Positions 26,001 through 33,094 of a DNA stretch of 64,000 nt are shown piece after piece (position 1 is the stretch's first letter; the number at the start of each line of letters is the position of its first letter). The DNA comes from Pseudomonas chlororaphis (GTDB lineage: Bacteria > Pseudomonadota > Gammaproteobacteria > Pseudomonadales > Pseudomonadaceae): assembly GCF_003731765.1 (NCBI RefSeq), contig NZ_MOAL01000009.1, forward strand, positions 1-64,000, given 5' to 3'. Position numbers and translations under genes: made by a program. Below the pieces are notes generated by a model. The model worked only from the letters and a program-made list of their open reading frames with translations, was not told the DNA's origin and ran no database searches.

Positions 26001-27277
26001 ACCAGGGTCTCCACAGGCCGGTTGTCCACCACTCTCTCCACCCGGCTCAGGCGCCGCTCATGGCGCTCGTAGCACAGGTGCAAACGAATGCCGCCGGTGG
26101 CACAGATATCACTCAGGCGTGCTTGGCCGTCGTAGTGGAAGCTCAGGAAATGCCCGAGTGCATTCTCGATACGGCGCAGTGGCGAGGGTTGGCCACTGTC
26201 GGCCAACTCACCGAAATAGAAGAAGGTGTTGTCGGGCGTCTGAATCAGGTAATGCCCGCCTTCGGAGCACACCAGGAACAGTTGCTCGCTGGCCAGGAAA
26301 AACCGCTCCCCCGGCTCCAGCACAGGCAGGTTCAGGTCGCGCCCCTGGTTGTCGCGCAGGTACAACTGGCCCTCTTGCAGACGCAGGCTTTGCTCCCAGG
26401 GCAGCACCCAGCCGCGCCCCAGCAGCCCTTCGTGATGAACATCGCTGGCATAGAAACGTGCCCAGACAATCGGCATCAGGCCGGGAAGATCAAAGTCGGT
26501 TTCGCTTTCTTCCAAGAGCAATTTGCGCCCGCTGATCCCATCCACCGGGTTGCCAAACAGTGCACCGGCCACGCGCCCGACGGCTGGGCCTATGACGAAC
26601 TGTCCAGCGAGTTCGCCCACCACAAAAGTGCTGGCGAAACGCATGGCGCAGGGGGCAACAGCTTTGAGCCCGACCTGGCTGGCCTTGAACAGCAGTTGCC
26701 CAACGCCACCGACAAGGCCGGCAACGACCATGGCGACTTCCACCGTGTCGCGTATGATTTTCGGTACTTCGTCGTCAATCGGCAGGTACTGTTCCTTTTC
26801 AGCGCCGATAAACACGTTCTCCGAACCGCTGTCGATCACACTGCCGCAGGTCAGTTTGTCGCCCTTGCGGGCCGCTGGCAGGCCGTTGATAAACACCTTG
26901 GCCGAGCCCTCTGCAACCATCGGCGGCACCGGGTGTTTTGTGCAGATACCAACGCTGCCCTGAACAAAGGCCGCCTTCAGGCCATTGATAAACACGTCGC
27001 TGGAACCACTGGTAATCCCTCCGGCGGGCGCCTTACTCATTCGCCCTATGCCCTCCCCCGCCATCACCAGCCCTGAACCGGCAGCGCCCGCAACCACCCC
27101 AATCAGCAGGGGTAACAACACGGCCCCGGCTCCGCAGGTCGCAACGACAAAAATCGAGGCGGCAGCCACCAGCGCCAATCCCAGCGCGGCGCCCACCAAA
27201 AAACCCACGAGAGCGTTGGTGTGCGCAATCTCGTCGTCAAAACGTGCTGCTTCAAACATGCGTGACATCCATGTCAT
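23039..27277 (-). CDS. T6SS Rhs effector: prePAAR-PAAR-Rhs core-AHH nuclease
   Basis: Polymorphic toxin of 1412 aa. The N-terminus has the prePAAR motif AARFDDEIAH with two membrane helices (about 20-75), then a PAAR-like spike domain (about 88-165), another hydrophobic segment, the DUF6531 entry (NPVDGISGRKLL), many YD repeats forming the Rhs cocoon, and the core end RYYDPAVGRFTTQ, DPIGLYGG, WIDPLGL. Both Asp of the core-end self-cleavage motif are present. The tip (residues 1293-1412, bases 23042-23401) has HAHHIV followed by HDIDW and NLVWAPNRNH, the AHH nuclease pattern of the HNH/Endo VII group, so the target is probably DNA. It is delivered by VgrG with EagR chaperoning the membrane helices. 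Confidence 0.92.
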   Translation of the reverse strand: MTWMSRMFEAARFDDEIAHTNALVGFLVGAALGLALVAAASIFVVATCGAGAVLLPLLIGVVAGAAGSGLVMAGEGIGRMSKAPAGGITSGSSDVFINGLKAAFVQGSVGICTKHPVPPMVAEGSAKVFINGLPAARKGDKLTCGSVIDSGSENVFIGAEKEQYLPIDDEVPKIIRDTVEVAMVVAGLVGGVGQLLFKASQVGLKAVAPCAMRFASTFVVGELAGQFVIGPAVGRVAGALFGNPVDGISGRKLLLEESETDFDLPGLMPIVWARFYASDVHHEGLLGRGWVLPWEQSLRLQEGQLYLRDNQGRDLNLPVLEPGERFFLASEQLFLVCSEGGHYLIQTPDNTFFYFGELADSGQPSPLRRIENALGHFLSFHYDGQARLSDICATGGIRLHLCYERHERRLSRVERVVDNRPVETLVHYQYDADGQLQQVINRNGDRVRQFAYEQGRMVAHENALGLVCQYRWSTRFDDHQPRVVEHWTSDGERYHFHYDLAQQQTQIRDVLDRVALIHYNDGRRVTACRDFGGEHYRFELDDAGNMTGLELPDGNSLAFVYDDFARLVEEVDPLGRSTCYSYHLNTSLITSIQRPDGSSQSWVYDSNGTLLDSVDPLGHVTQYFNTNDGLPHTCTDPLGNTTHLWWNALGQIEQYQDCSGHRTHYAYDQNLHLLSIKDALERTTRLIRKADGEVLRVEHPDGSHDAYSYNALGQLLSHTDADERTTYVTRTPRGLLSKRQDPRGQQVHYEYDNCQRLIALLNENKAAYRFSYDASDRLQEEVRVDGLRRRFRYTLSGALAQLEEVTRQGFNDLSRQQYFEHDAAGRLLSRITDDGRLDYQYDDVDRLIAVDRQPSAAGKARGVGLDHLAFSYDAAGQLLSEESSTGNLGYSYDALGNLTGLTLPDGRQANYLHYGSGHLHQINLDGRMISDFERDALHRETLRTQGALTSRYGYDSKDRKVWQAAIRLPHEQLSQLQEKTDSLLGHPQHPATALHRRYHYSPGGEVQRVTDKQRGVTHFTYDASGQLRSRQPDHPQLQTEDFSYDPAGNLSGSGRWHFESLPDNRLVAFKDLRFSYDTWGNLREKSSATGAMQRFQYDSENRLIKAETWQGPKLRSEARYHYDALGRRIGKHVTQDGQAEETRFLWQGLRLLQEQQPQLHSLYLYEPGSYAPLARIDTDPELPERDARHYYFHTDQIGTPQEMTNAEGHVVWRAYYKAWGGLEALSPNLVEQSLRFQGQYHDRESGLYYNTFRYYDPAVGRFTTQDPIGLYGGNNLYNYAVNPAIWIDPLGLCGSNVKWGEYFRKIGGGEPPAGMIRPHAHHIVFKEGIGPAMKAYVAKSKEILERHDIDWFKGKENLVWAPNRNHTTPNARRVYEALSKADAGGTGSSADVISALRKMGQHFADETINSLP

Positions 27278-27302
27278 GCCGACTGTTTAGGGCCGGAAAT
27301 CC

Positions 27303-27752
27303 TTAAGGGGTGGCGGGGCTGGAGGGATGGGCTCGAAAACTCGCCAGCACCTCCAGCCACAGCTGATTCAGCTGGGCGTCAAACGGCATCTGGCTGGTGG
27401 CGGTAAACACCAGCACCCGTTCAGGGGCGATGAAAAAAGCCGACTGGCGCTGATACACCGGGCGCCCATCGCTCTGGTAATGGGCATCGACTTGCCGACC
27501 CGGGATCGGTGAGCTGGCCGAGAGCTCAACCTCGAGGATGCTCTGGCGCTGGTACTTGCGCAGCTTGGAGGCGATCAGGCCGACCTGGCGCTCGACGTAG
27601 TCGGACAAGGCTTCGCCGGGCAGTGTGGTGTCCCGTGAAATCGTCAAGCTGAACGGGGCTGGCAAGGAAACGCCCGGGACAAACATGTTGACGCTGCGGT
27701 CGTGAAAACCGGCCGGCAGGGTGAGCGTGCCTTCTTGAATCAGGTAGTCCAT
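27303..27752 (-). CDS. eagR: EagR-type chaperone (DUF1795) for the Rhs effector
   Basis: Small soluble protein, 149 aa, of the DUF1795/DcrB-like fold. It starts MDYLIQEGTLTLP, has the phrase ADSVNMF-like DRSVNMFVPG, and continues LTISRDTTLPGEALSDYVER. Known: Eag chaperones shield the prePAAR membrane helices of Rhs effectors and load them on VgrG. Placement between vgrG (32 bases) and rhs (25 bases) fits exactly, as does the prePAAR motif of the effector. The ATG at 27752 has GAGGG upstream. The open frame extends further but without support. Confidence 0.88.
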   Translation of the reverse strand: MDYLIQEGTLTLPAGFHDRSVNMFVPGVSLPAPFSLTISRDTTLPGEALSDYVERQVGLIASKLRKYQRQSILEVELSASSPIPGRQVDAHYQSDGRPVYQRQSAFFIAPERVLVFTATSQMPFDAQLNQLWLEVLASFRAHPSSPATP

Positions 27753-27784
27753 TGGCGATGTGCCCTCAGGTTGGAATAGGGGGG

Positions 27785-29740
27785 TTAGGAAGCCGGCTGG
27801 GGTGGGTTGGAAAAGACGCCTTGCACCTGGCTGTCGATGCTGCCCTTGGCCCCATCGGCACCCGGGGCCGTGCCCGCCGCGCCGCCCGGCATGTTGATGT
27901 TGAGATTGCCGCCGGTATTGATCTCGGCGTCGCCGGTGACCGAGAAATTGAACGCGGTGCCGTAGAGGTTGATCTCGCCGCTGGCATTCATTTCGATCAC
28001 GCTCTGGCCACACACCAGGCGCAGTTGGCTGCCCGCCTCCATCAGGTACTGGGTGCCGACGCTGTCGCGCTTGGCGCCGCCGACTTGCAGGGTGTCGTTG
28101 ACCTTGACCGTCCTCAGGCGGTTCTGGCCGATGGTCACGGTTTCGTTCTGCCCCACGGAGTGAGCCCGGTCGACACCCACCCAGTGGGTCTCGTTGTTGC
28201 CGACGCTGCAATCCTGGTCGCGCTGCGCATGGATGTAGATCTGCTCGCGCCCGGCCCGGTCTTCCACCCGCACTTCATTGGAGCCCGCGCCCCCCAGGCT
28301 GCTGTTGGTCTTGAACACGCTGCGGGTCTTGTTCTCGGGCAGCGGATAAGGCACCGGGGTGATTTTGTTCGGCACACAACCGGTGATCAGCGGTTGGTCG
28401 GGGTCGCCCTCAAGGAAGGTGACAAACACCTCCATGCCGATCCGTGGAATCACCACCTGGCCAAACCCCGGGCCCGCCCAACTGGAAGCCACCCGCACCC
28501 AGCAACTGCTGGTTTCGTCGAAACGGCCCTCACGGTCCCAATGGAACTGGACCTTGACCCGGCCATACTGATCGCAATGGATTTCTTCACCGGCTGGGCC
28601 GGTCACCCTCGCCGTCTGGCTGGCCAATACGGGTTTTCGTGCCGGCATCGGCGGGCGGTAAAACGTGTCCCAGGGGATGGCGGAAAAAGTGTTGCGATAG
28701 CCCTGCACAAAGCCGTCTTCGGGCTTCACATCGCTGGTGACCGATTCCTCCAGCACTTGTGGTTGCAAGCCCTGGTGAGCGACTTCGGTGATCAGCCAGA
28801 GGTCATTCCAGGCCATGCGCGGATGCTTGGCCAACGTCAGGAAATGCCCGCTGACCAGGGCCGGTTCGTCGCTGTGGCCCTTGACCAGGCGGTAGTCGGC
28901 ACGGTGCCGCTCCAGCGCGCGCTGGCTCAGCACCTTGCCACGATCACGACGATTGAATGCCCCGGGGTAGTCGTAGTCTTCCAGGTCAGGCTGCGGGGCC
29001 TGATTTTCCGATTGGTACTTTGACTCCAGCAGCATGCTCGGCTTTTCAAAGTCATAGTCACGGCGCGTGGTACGGCCGGTACGCGCCTCGACCCGCAGGT
29101 CAAAACCCTTGATCACCGGCCGGTCGGCAACCATTCCGCTACCGGCCTGATACTCCGTCGCTTGCGGCAGCTGGGGAAACACCGTCTGGTCATCCCCGAA
29201 CATCAGCACATGCCCAGCCTGGCTATGGCGATGGTGGTAATGAATACCCTCTTCGCTGCACAGGCGTTGCACGAATTGCAGGTCGGATTCGTCGTACTGC
29301 ACGCAGTAGTCCCGCTCTGGGTAAACCATGCCCAGGTGGAACTGGTAGGCATCGCTGAGGATGCCGTGCTCTTCCAGGATCTGCGCGATGATCCGGTTGA
29401 CCGGCAGGTGCTGGAAGATGCGTTGGTTGATTCGGTGGCTCAGGTAAGCCAGGTGTGGAACCAGGGTCAGGCTGTAACGGGTCAGGCGCTTGCCGCTGGC
29501 ACCCTGCTCCGCACGGTGAATGATCCCGTGAATGCCCTCGCCTCGGTCGCTAAAGGCCAGGAAGGCGGGTTTATGCAGCAAGCTCTCAAGGTCCACTTCA
29601 TGTCGCTCGCTGACCAACTCCACATCGAAGGCGTAGAGCGTGCTGATCGCTTCCTTGCCCACAAAGGAGAGCACTTGAAAATCATGCTGGAGCCCCTCGA
29701 CGACCAGGCTGAAATGGGTCTGGTTGGCTGAACTGAACAA
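27785..29740 (-). CDS. vgrG: VgrG spike protein of the type VI secretion system
   Basis: Trimeric spike (TssI), 651 aa. The gp27-like domain (about 5-350) is followed by the OB-fold (around residues 400-440), the conserved IGMEVFVTFLEGDPDQPLI, and the gp5-like beta-helix of short repeats (THWVGVDRAHSVGQNETVTI). The tail is Gly/Ala-rich, about 30 residues, with no added effector domain. It starts at TTG 29740 behind AGAGGAACAGGGA, an unusual start with a strong ribosome site. It lies downstream of hcp behind a terminator, so expression probably depends on readthrough or an own promoter. Confidence 0.92.
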   Translation of the reverse strand: MFSSANQTHFSLVVEGLQHDFQVLSFVGKEAISTLYAFDVELVSERHEVDLESLLHKPAFLAFSDRGEGIHGIIHRAEQGASGKRLTRYSLTLVPHLAYLSHRINQRIFQHLPVNRIIAQILEEHGILSDAYQFHLGMVYPERDYCVQYDESDLQFVQRLCSEEGIHYHHRHSQAGHVLMFGDDQTVFPQLPQATEYQAGSGMVADRPVIKGFDLRVEARTGRTTRRDYDFEKPSMLLESKYQSENQAPQPDLEDYDYPGAFNRRDRGKVLSQRALERHRADYRLVKGHSDEPALVSGHFLTLAKHPRMAWNDLWLITEVAHQGLQPQVLEESVTSDVKPEDGFVQGYRNTFSAIPWDTFYRPPMPARKPVLASQTARVTGPAGEEIHCDQYGRVKVQFHWDREGRFDETSSCWVRVASSWAGPGFGQVVIPRIGMEVFVTFLEGDPDQPLITGCVPNKITPVPYPLPENKTRSVFKTNSSLGGAGSNEVRVEDRAGREQIYIHAQRDQDCSVGNNETHWVGVDRAHSVGQNETVTIGQNRLRTVKVNDTLQVGGAKRDSVGTQYLMEAGSQLRLVCGQSVIEMNASGEINLYGTAFNFSVTGDAEINTGGNLNINMPGGAAGTAPGADGAKGSIDSQVQGVFSNPPQPAS

Positions 29741-29773
29741 TCCCTGTTCCTCTGTGTAAGTGCGTCAGAAGCG

Positions 29774-29810
29774 AAAAAAGCACATGGACCGACGCGGCAG
29801 GCCCATGTGC
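29774..29810 (-). terminator. Terminator between hcp and vgrG
   Basis: On the minus strand GCACATGG pairs with CCATGTGC and runs into TTTTTT, about 19 bases after the hcp stop. It would make hcp mRNA far more abundant than the vgrG-eagR-rhs part, matching the large copy number of Hcp in the T6SS tube. Confidence 0.88.
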
Positions 29811-29828
29811 TGTGACGATCGACCCGCC

Positions 29829-30347
29829 TTAGCCGGCGACCGGGGTGCGCCAGTCATCGGAACCGGAAGTACCGGAGACTTCGTGGGTCCAGGTGATCTT
29901 GCGGTAGGTGAAATGCACGTCTTCCAGGTGGGTGAAGTGCGAGTTCGATGGGTCTTGGCAGTTGTGCATGTAGTCCTTGATGTCGACGATGATGGCGTCT
30001 TCAAGGGTGGTGGTGAAGTAGTGCTCCTGGGTGCCGGCAGCGGACGTGCGGTACCAGTGGATAACGATCTCGGTCAGGCGCTCGCCCGAGGTCAGGGCCG
30101 CCAGCAACAGGGGCGAAGCCTTGTCGAAAACCTTGGTGATGATCACCGGCTTGTGTACGCGCTGGCCGGTCGGCTGGCCGGATTGCGGGTCACGGGGAAT
30201 GATCACTTCGTGCTGGAAGCCCTGGACCATGACCTGGTCTTCGTGGCCTTCCTGATAAGTGTTGCCCACCGAATCGGCGGTGAAGGCGCCAGCAGTGATC
30301 AGGCCTTGTTTGGTGCCAGTGACGGACATGTACGCGGGTGTAGCCAT
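29829..30347 (-). CDS. hcp: Hcp tube protein of the type VI secretion system
   Basis: Hexameric inner-tube protein (TssD), 172 aa, the standard size. It has the usual opening ATPAYMSVTGTKQGLI, the central SGERLTEIVIHWYRT, and FTHLEDVHFTYRKITWTHE near the C-terminus. AAGGAA precedes the ATG at 30347. Upstream lies a sigma-54-like promoter and palindromes; downstream a terminator separates it from vgrG. No other tss structural genes are in the window, so this is a satellite hcp-vgrG-effector locus or the end of a cluster located elsewhere. Confidence 0.93.
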   Translation of the reverse strand: MATPAYMSVTGTKQGLITAGAFTADSVGNTYQEGHEDQVMVQGFQHEVIIPRDPQSGQPTGQRVHKPVIITKVFDKASPLLLAALTSGERLTEIVIHWYRTSAAGTQEHYFTTTLEDAIIVDIKDYMHNCQDPSNSHFTHLEDVHFTYRKITWTHEVSGTSGSDDWRTPVAG

Positions 30348-30377
30348 GGGTGCGTTCCTTGCTAAAAGTGAGAATAA

Positions 30378-30401
30378 CCAATGGGCAACATTGCCCAATG
30401 G
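30378..30401. promoter_or_regulatory. Imperfect palindrome in the hcp leader
   Basis: Arms CCAATGGGCAA and TTGCCCAATGG pair with one mismatch around a two-base centre. It sits between the sigma-54-like promoter and the hcp ribosome site, so it could be a leader RNA hairpin or an operator. Confidence 0.45.
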
Positions 30402-30416
30402 CTACCCAAAGCTATG

Positions 30417-30431
30417 TCAAGGAACGTGCCA
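30417..30431 (-). promoter_or_regulatory. Sigma-54-like promoter upstream of hcp
   Basis: On the minus strand the sequence TGGCACGTTCCTTGA matches the -24 element TGGCACG, has the correct four-base gap, and keeps TTG of the -12 element, but has A instead of the usual C. It is about 70 bases upstream of the hcp ATG. Known: many hcp genes use RpoN with an enhancer-binding activator. The mismatch at -12 is a weakness. Confidence 0.5.
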
Positions 30432-30517
30432 GGAATCGTCATCACCAAGCGGGCCGGGACCTTCAGCGCGGTTCCGGGTATTTTCAGGCCGGCGCAACCG
30501 CAAAACTCCTTGGAAAG

Positions 30518-30640
30518 TGCGCAAGAAGTTGCGCAGTACTGTGCAAGAAGTTGCGCAGTCGTCTACAACGCTGGCAATACCTGCCTTACAGCGATGTATA
30601 CACAAACTTATCCACAGTGAAGTGCGCAAGAAGTTGCGCA
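30518..30640. repeat. Three copies of an 18-base palindrome upstream of hcp
   Basis: TGCGCAAGAAGTTGCGCA occurs at 30518-30535 and 30623-30640, and with one change (TGTGCAAG...) at 30540-30557. Arms TGCGCAA and TTGCGCA flank GAAG. Copy three extends to 9-base arms (30621-30642). The copies lie roughly 90-225 bases upstream of the sigma-54-like promoter, where an enhancer-binding protein would bind. No gene is seen between 30348 and 30827. Confidence 0.8.
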
Positions 30641-30827
30641 CTAGCCCTGAGCTCGCACCACGACAACTGACGCCCGCAAAACAGCCATCAATGCCTCTCA
30701 CTCTGCCCGAGCGGTGTACCGATAAGGGCGTGGACCGGGAGGTTCGATCAACAGCTGGGTGCGGATTTTTTCGCCGGCTATTGGCTCACCCTGCGACCCT
30801 GGCGCTGCAGTTTTTGGCGTGTGCCGC

Positions 30828-31955
30828 TTACCCCCGCACCCGGGCCTCCCGACAGGCCAACGCACTCACCGCCAGGCACCCCGCCGCCAGTGAATACACC
30901 CACACCGTCGACGCCACTGGCAGGAGCAGCCCGGCAATCAGCGGGCCGATGCCGGCGCCGATGTCGCGCCATACGGCGTTGGCCGCCAAGGCTCGGACGC
31001 GTCCAGGGCCTGGGTGCCGTTGGGCCACAACGGTCACCACCAACGGCAGTTGCAGGGCCCGCAGCACCAACACCAGGGCACCGCCAACGATCAGCCAGTG
31101 GCAACCAAAACCCACCAGGGCCACGCAGGTGAGCAGGGAGAAGACGATGAGCATGCGGGTTGCGCCCCAGCGTTGGGCAGCGAGGCCGCCCAGGGGGCTA
31201 AGGAGCATTTCTGAGAGGTAGCGCAGGGCGAGCAGGTCTCCGGCCACGAGTACGGCGTTGCCGGCCATGAGTTGTTCGGCCAGCAGCGACAGGCCAATGA
31301 TGAACAGGCCGTCCAGCACCAGCCCTTCGACAAAGGACCACATGGCGACGCTGTCGGGACGCTGGAAGCGCCGGGGAGAGGTGGCCAGGGGATGAGCTTT
31401 GTTCGGCAGCGCAAGGGCCAGATACATCGCGATCAGTGACGTCAGGGCCATCAGGAAGAAGATCACCCGAGGGCCGTATTCAACACTGACCAGGGCGCCG
31501 AGGGGCAAGGCCAGCATCGGGCCGGTGGCGATCAGTGCCCGGGAGCGGCCGGTACGCCGGGCCGCGCCGTCAGGTTCGGCGGTGGCCATGACTTGGGTCG
31601 AAAGGTTGAGGGCGGCGTAAGTCAGGCCCCACCCCAGGCGCAACAGCAGCAGCCACCAGAAGCCGGACAACGTGGCGTAGCCCAGGGCGCACAGGGCCGC
31701 CGTGGCAGCGGCCAGCACGCAGATCGGGCGATCACCGTGCCGGGCGTAGAAGCCCATAACGTGGCTGTAGCCGAAAATCCGCACCAGGCGGTTGGCCGCC
31801 AGCAACAAGCCGGCTTCGGCCAGGGTCACGCCGAAGGCTTCGTGCTGCATGGGCAGCAGCAGGTAGAGCAAGGTGTCGCCGGGCAGGCACAGGCCCAGGA
31901 TCGAGGCGGCGCGGGCGGAGTGTTTATCGGTGGTGCGGGCGTGGGTATCAGGCAT
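30828..31955 (-). CDS. MFS transporter
   Basis: Major facilitator permease, 375 aa, about 12 membrane helices. The region FYARHGDRPICVLA after the second helix corresponds to the family's loop motif. ATG 31955 is chosen; an in-frame TTG upstream is less likely. It is divergent from a LysR-type regulator (32057) across about 100 bases, the usual arrangement for a regulator and its target exporter. The substrate is unknown. The gene ends just before the hcp upstream region. Confidence 0.85.
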   Translation of the reverse strand: MPDTHARTTDKHSARAASILGLCLPGDTLLYLLLPMQHEAFGVTLAEAGLLLAANRLVRIFGYSHVMGFYARHGDRPICVLAAATAALCALGYATLSGFWWLLLLRLGWGLTYAALNLSTQVMATAEPDGAARRTGRSRALIATGPMLALPLGALVSVEYGPRVIFFLMALTSLIAMYLALALPNKAHPLATSPRRFQRPDSVAMWSFVEGLVLDGLFIIGLSLLAEQLMAGNAVLVAGDLLALRYLSEMLLSPLGGLAAQRWGATRMLIVFSLLTCVALVGFGCHWLIVGGALVLVLRALQLPLVVTVVAQRHPGPGRVRALAANAVWRDIGAGIGPLIAGLLLPVASTVWVYSLAAGCLAVSALACREARVRG

Positions 31956-32056
31956 GGCGGGCAAACCGGCAGGTCACAAACGGACTCCAGCCTGACCGTC
32001 GACAGCGGCGCTGACAAACACTTTAATTGCGCCGTATAGGTGACTAAATTAGACCC

Positions 32057-32977
32057 ATGATCAATGACCTCCCGCCCCTGAATGCCGTCCGCGCCTTTGC
32101 CGCCGCCGCTCGCCACGAGAGCTTCAGCCGCGCGGCTGAAGAACTGCATGTGAGCCACAGCGCGGTAAGCCGCCATATCAAGTTGCTGGAAGAACACCTC
32201 GGGGTCTTGCTGTTCGAGCGGCGCATTCGCCAATCGTTGCTGACGCCCGCCGGGCAGGCCTTCTATGAACAGGTCAGCGTGGCCCTGACCCAAATCGCCA
32301 ACGCCGCCACGTCCCTGCGCCGGGGCGCGAAGCTGCGCAAAGTGATCATCAATGTGCGGCCGTCCTTTGCCGTGCGCTGGCTGATCCCACGGTTACCGCA
32401 GTTCATGGCGCTGTACCCGGAGATTCAGCCGGAGGTGGTGACCAGCACCCTGGCTCCCGACCCGACCAGGGAAACCTTCGACCTGGTGATTCGCCGGGGT
32501 CGCTCAGGCTGGTCGGCGGCGCTGCAGCCCCAGCGCTTGCTGGAGGATGAAATCCTGGTGGTGGCGGCGCCGTCGCTGTTGCAGGCCACTGCGCTGAACA
32601 CCCCCAAGGACCTGGCCCGGCATACGTTGCTGAACAGCCGCACCCGCGCCAGTGACTGGCAGAAATGGCTGGAGCATTGCGCCCTGAAGCCGCTGCGCCA
32701 TCCACCGACGCTGCATTTCGACCACATGCACTTCGTGCTCCAGGCCTGTGTCGATGGGTTGGGGTTGGCGCTGTGCCCCGCCTCGCTACTGGCCAAGGAC
32801 CTGGCCAGCGGTCGCCTGGTCTGCCCCTTGCCCGAGTTGCGCCAACCCCTGACCCGCTATTACTACGGGGTGGCCGGTGATGCCACGCCCGAAGCCCAAG
32901 TGTTTATCCGCTGGATGCTGGCGCAGATCGAGAAAGATGCGCAAGACAACCGACCCCAGGCGCATCGCAGAGGATGA
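32057..32977 (+). CDS. LysR-family regulator (GcvA-like)
   Basis: Transcription regulator, 306 aa. The N-terminal winged helix has the GcvA-like form PPLNAVRAFAAAARHESFSR followed by SAVSRHIKLLEEHLG. The C-terminal substrate-binding-like domain spans about 95-300. It is divergent from the MFS gene and probably controls it. A short spacer of about 117 bases separates it from the PhoD-like gene. Confidence 0.88.
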   Translation: MINDLPPLNAVRAFAAAARHESFSRAAEELHVSHSAVSRHIKLLEEHLGVLLFERRIRQSLLTPAGQAFYEQVSVALTQIANAATSLRRGAKLRKVIINVRPSFAVRWLIPRLPQFMALYPEIQPEVVTSTLAPDPTRETFDLVIRRGRSGWSAALQPQRLLEDEILVVAAPSLLQATALNTPKDLARHTLLNSRTRASDWQKWLEHCALKPLRHPPTLHFDHMHFVLQACVDGLGLALCPASLLAKDLASGRLVCPLPELRQPLTRYYYGVAGDATPEAQVFIRWMLAQIEKDAQDNRPQAHRRG

Positions 32978-33094
32978 CCAGCCCCCACAAATAATCCGAT
33001 ACAAAAGTGCCGATTCAAGGCCTTTAACCGACATTTCTTCGACATTGGCTGGAGTAATATCGCCGCCTCTCTTTGCCGTAAAAGCCCGACTGCG

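Larger units (their letters stand above)
30348..30827. other. Long non-coding region upstream of hcp
   Basis: Nearly 480 bases without a convincing gene. It holds the hcp leader palindrome, a sigma-54-like promoter, the three 18-base palindromes, and a lone DnaA-box-like TTATCCACA at 30608-30616. The right end is the 3' flank of the MFS gene. Confidence 0.6.

Noticed and set aside
23651..27076. Very long plus-strand open frames opposite the Rhs gene
   Set aside because: They lie wholly antisense to clear Rhs/PAAR coding sequence, have biased Val/Ala/Gln composition from codon mirroring, and no ribosome sites.
30608..30616. DnaA box as sign of a replication origin
   Set aside because: A single TTATCCACA without a cluster, AT-rich unwinding element or replication genes is not enough.
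30518..30640. CRISPR-like repeats upstream of hcp
   Set aside because: Three palindromes only, with gaps of 4 and 65 bases, no regular spacers and no cas genes.
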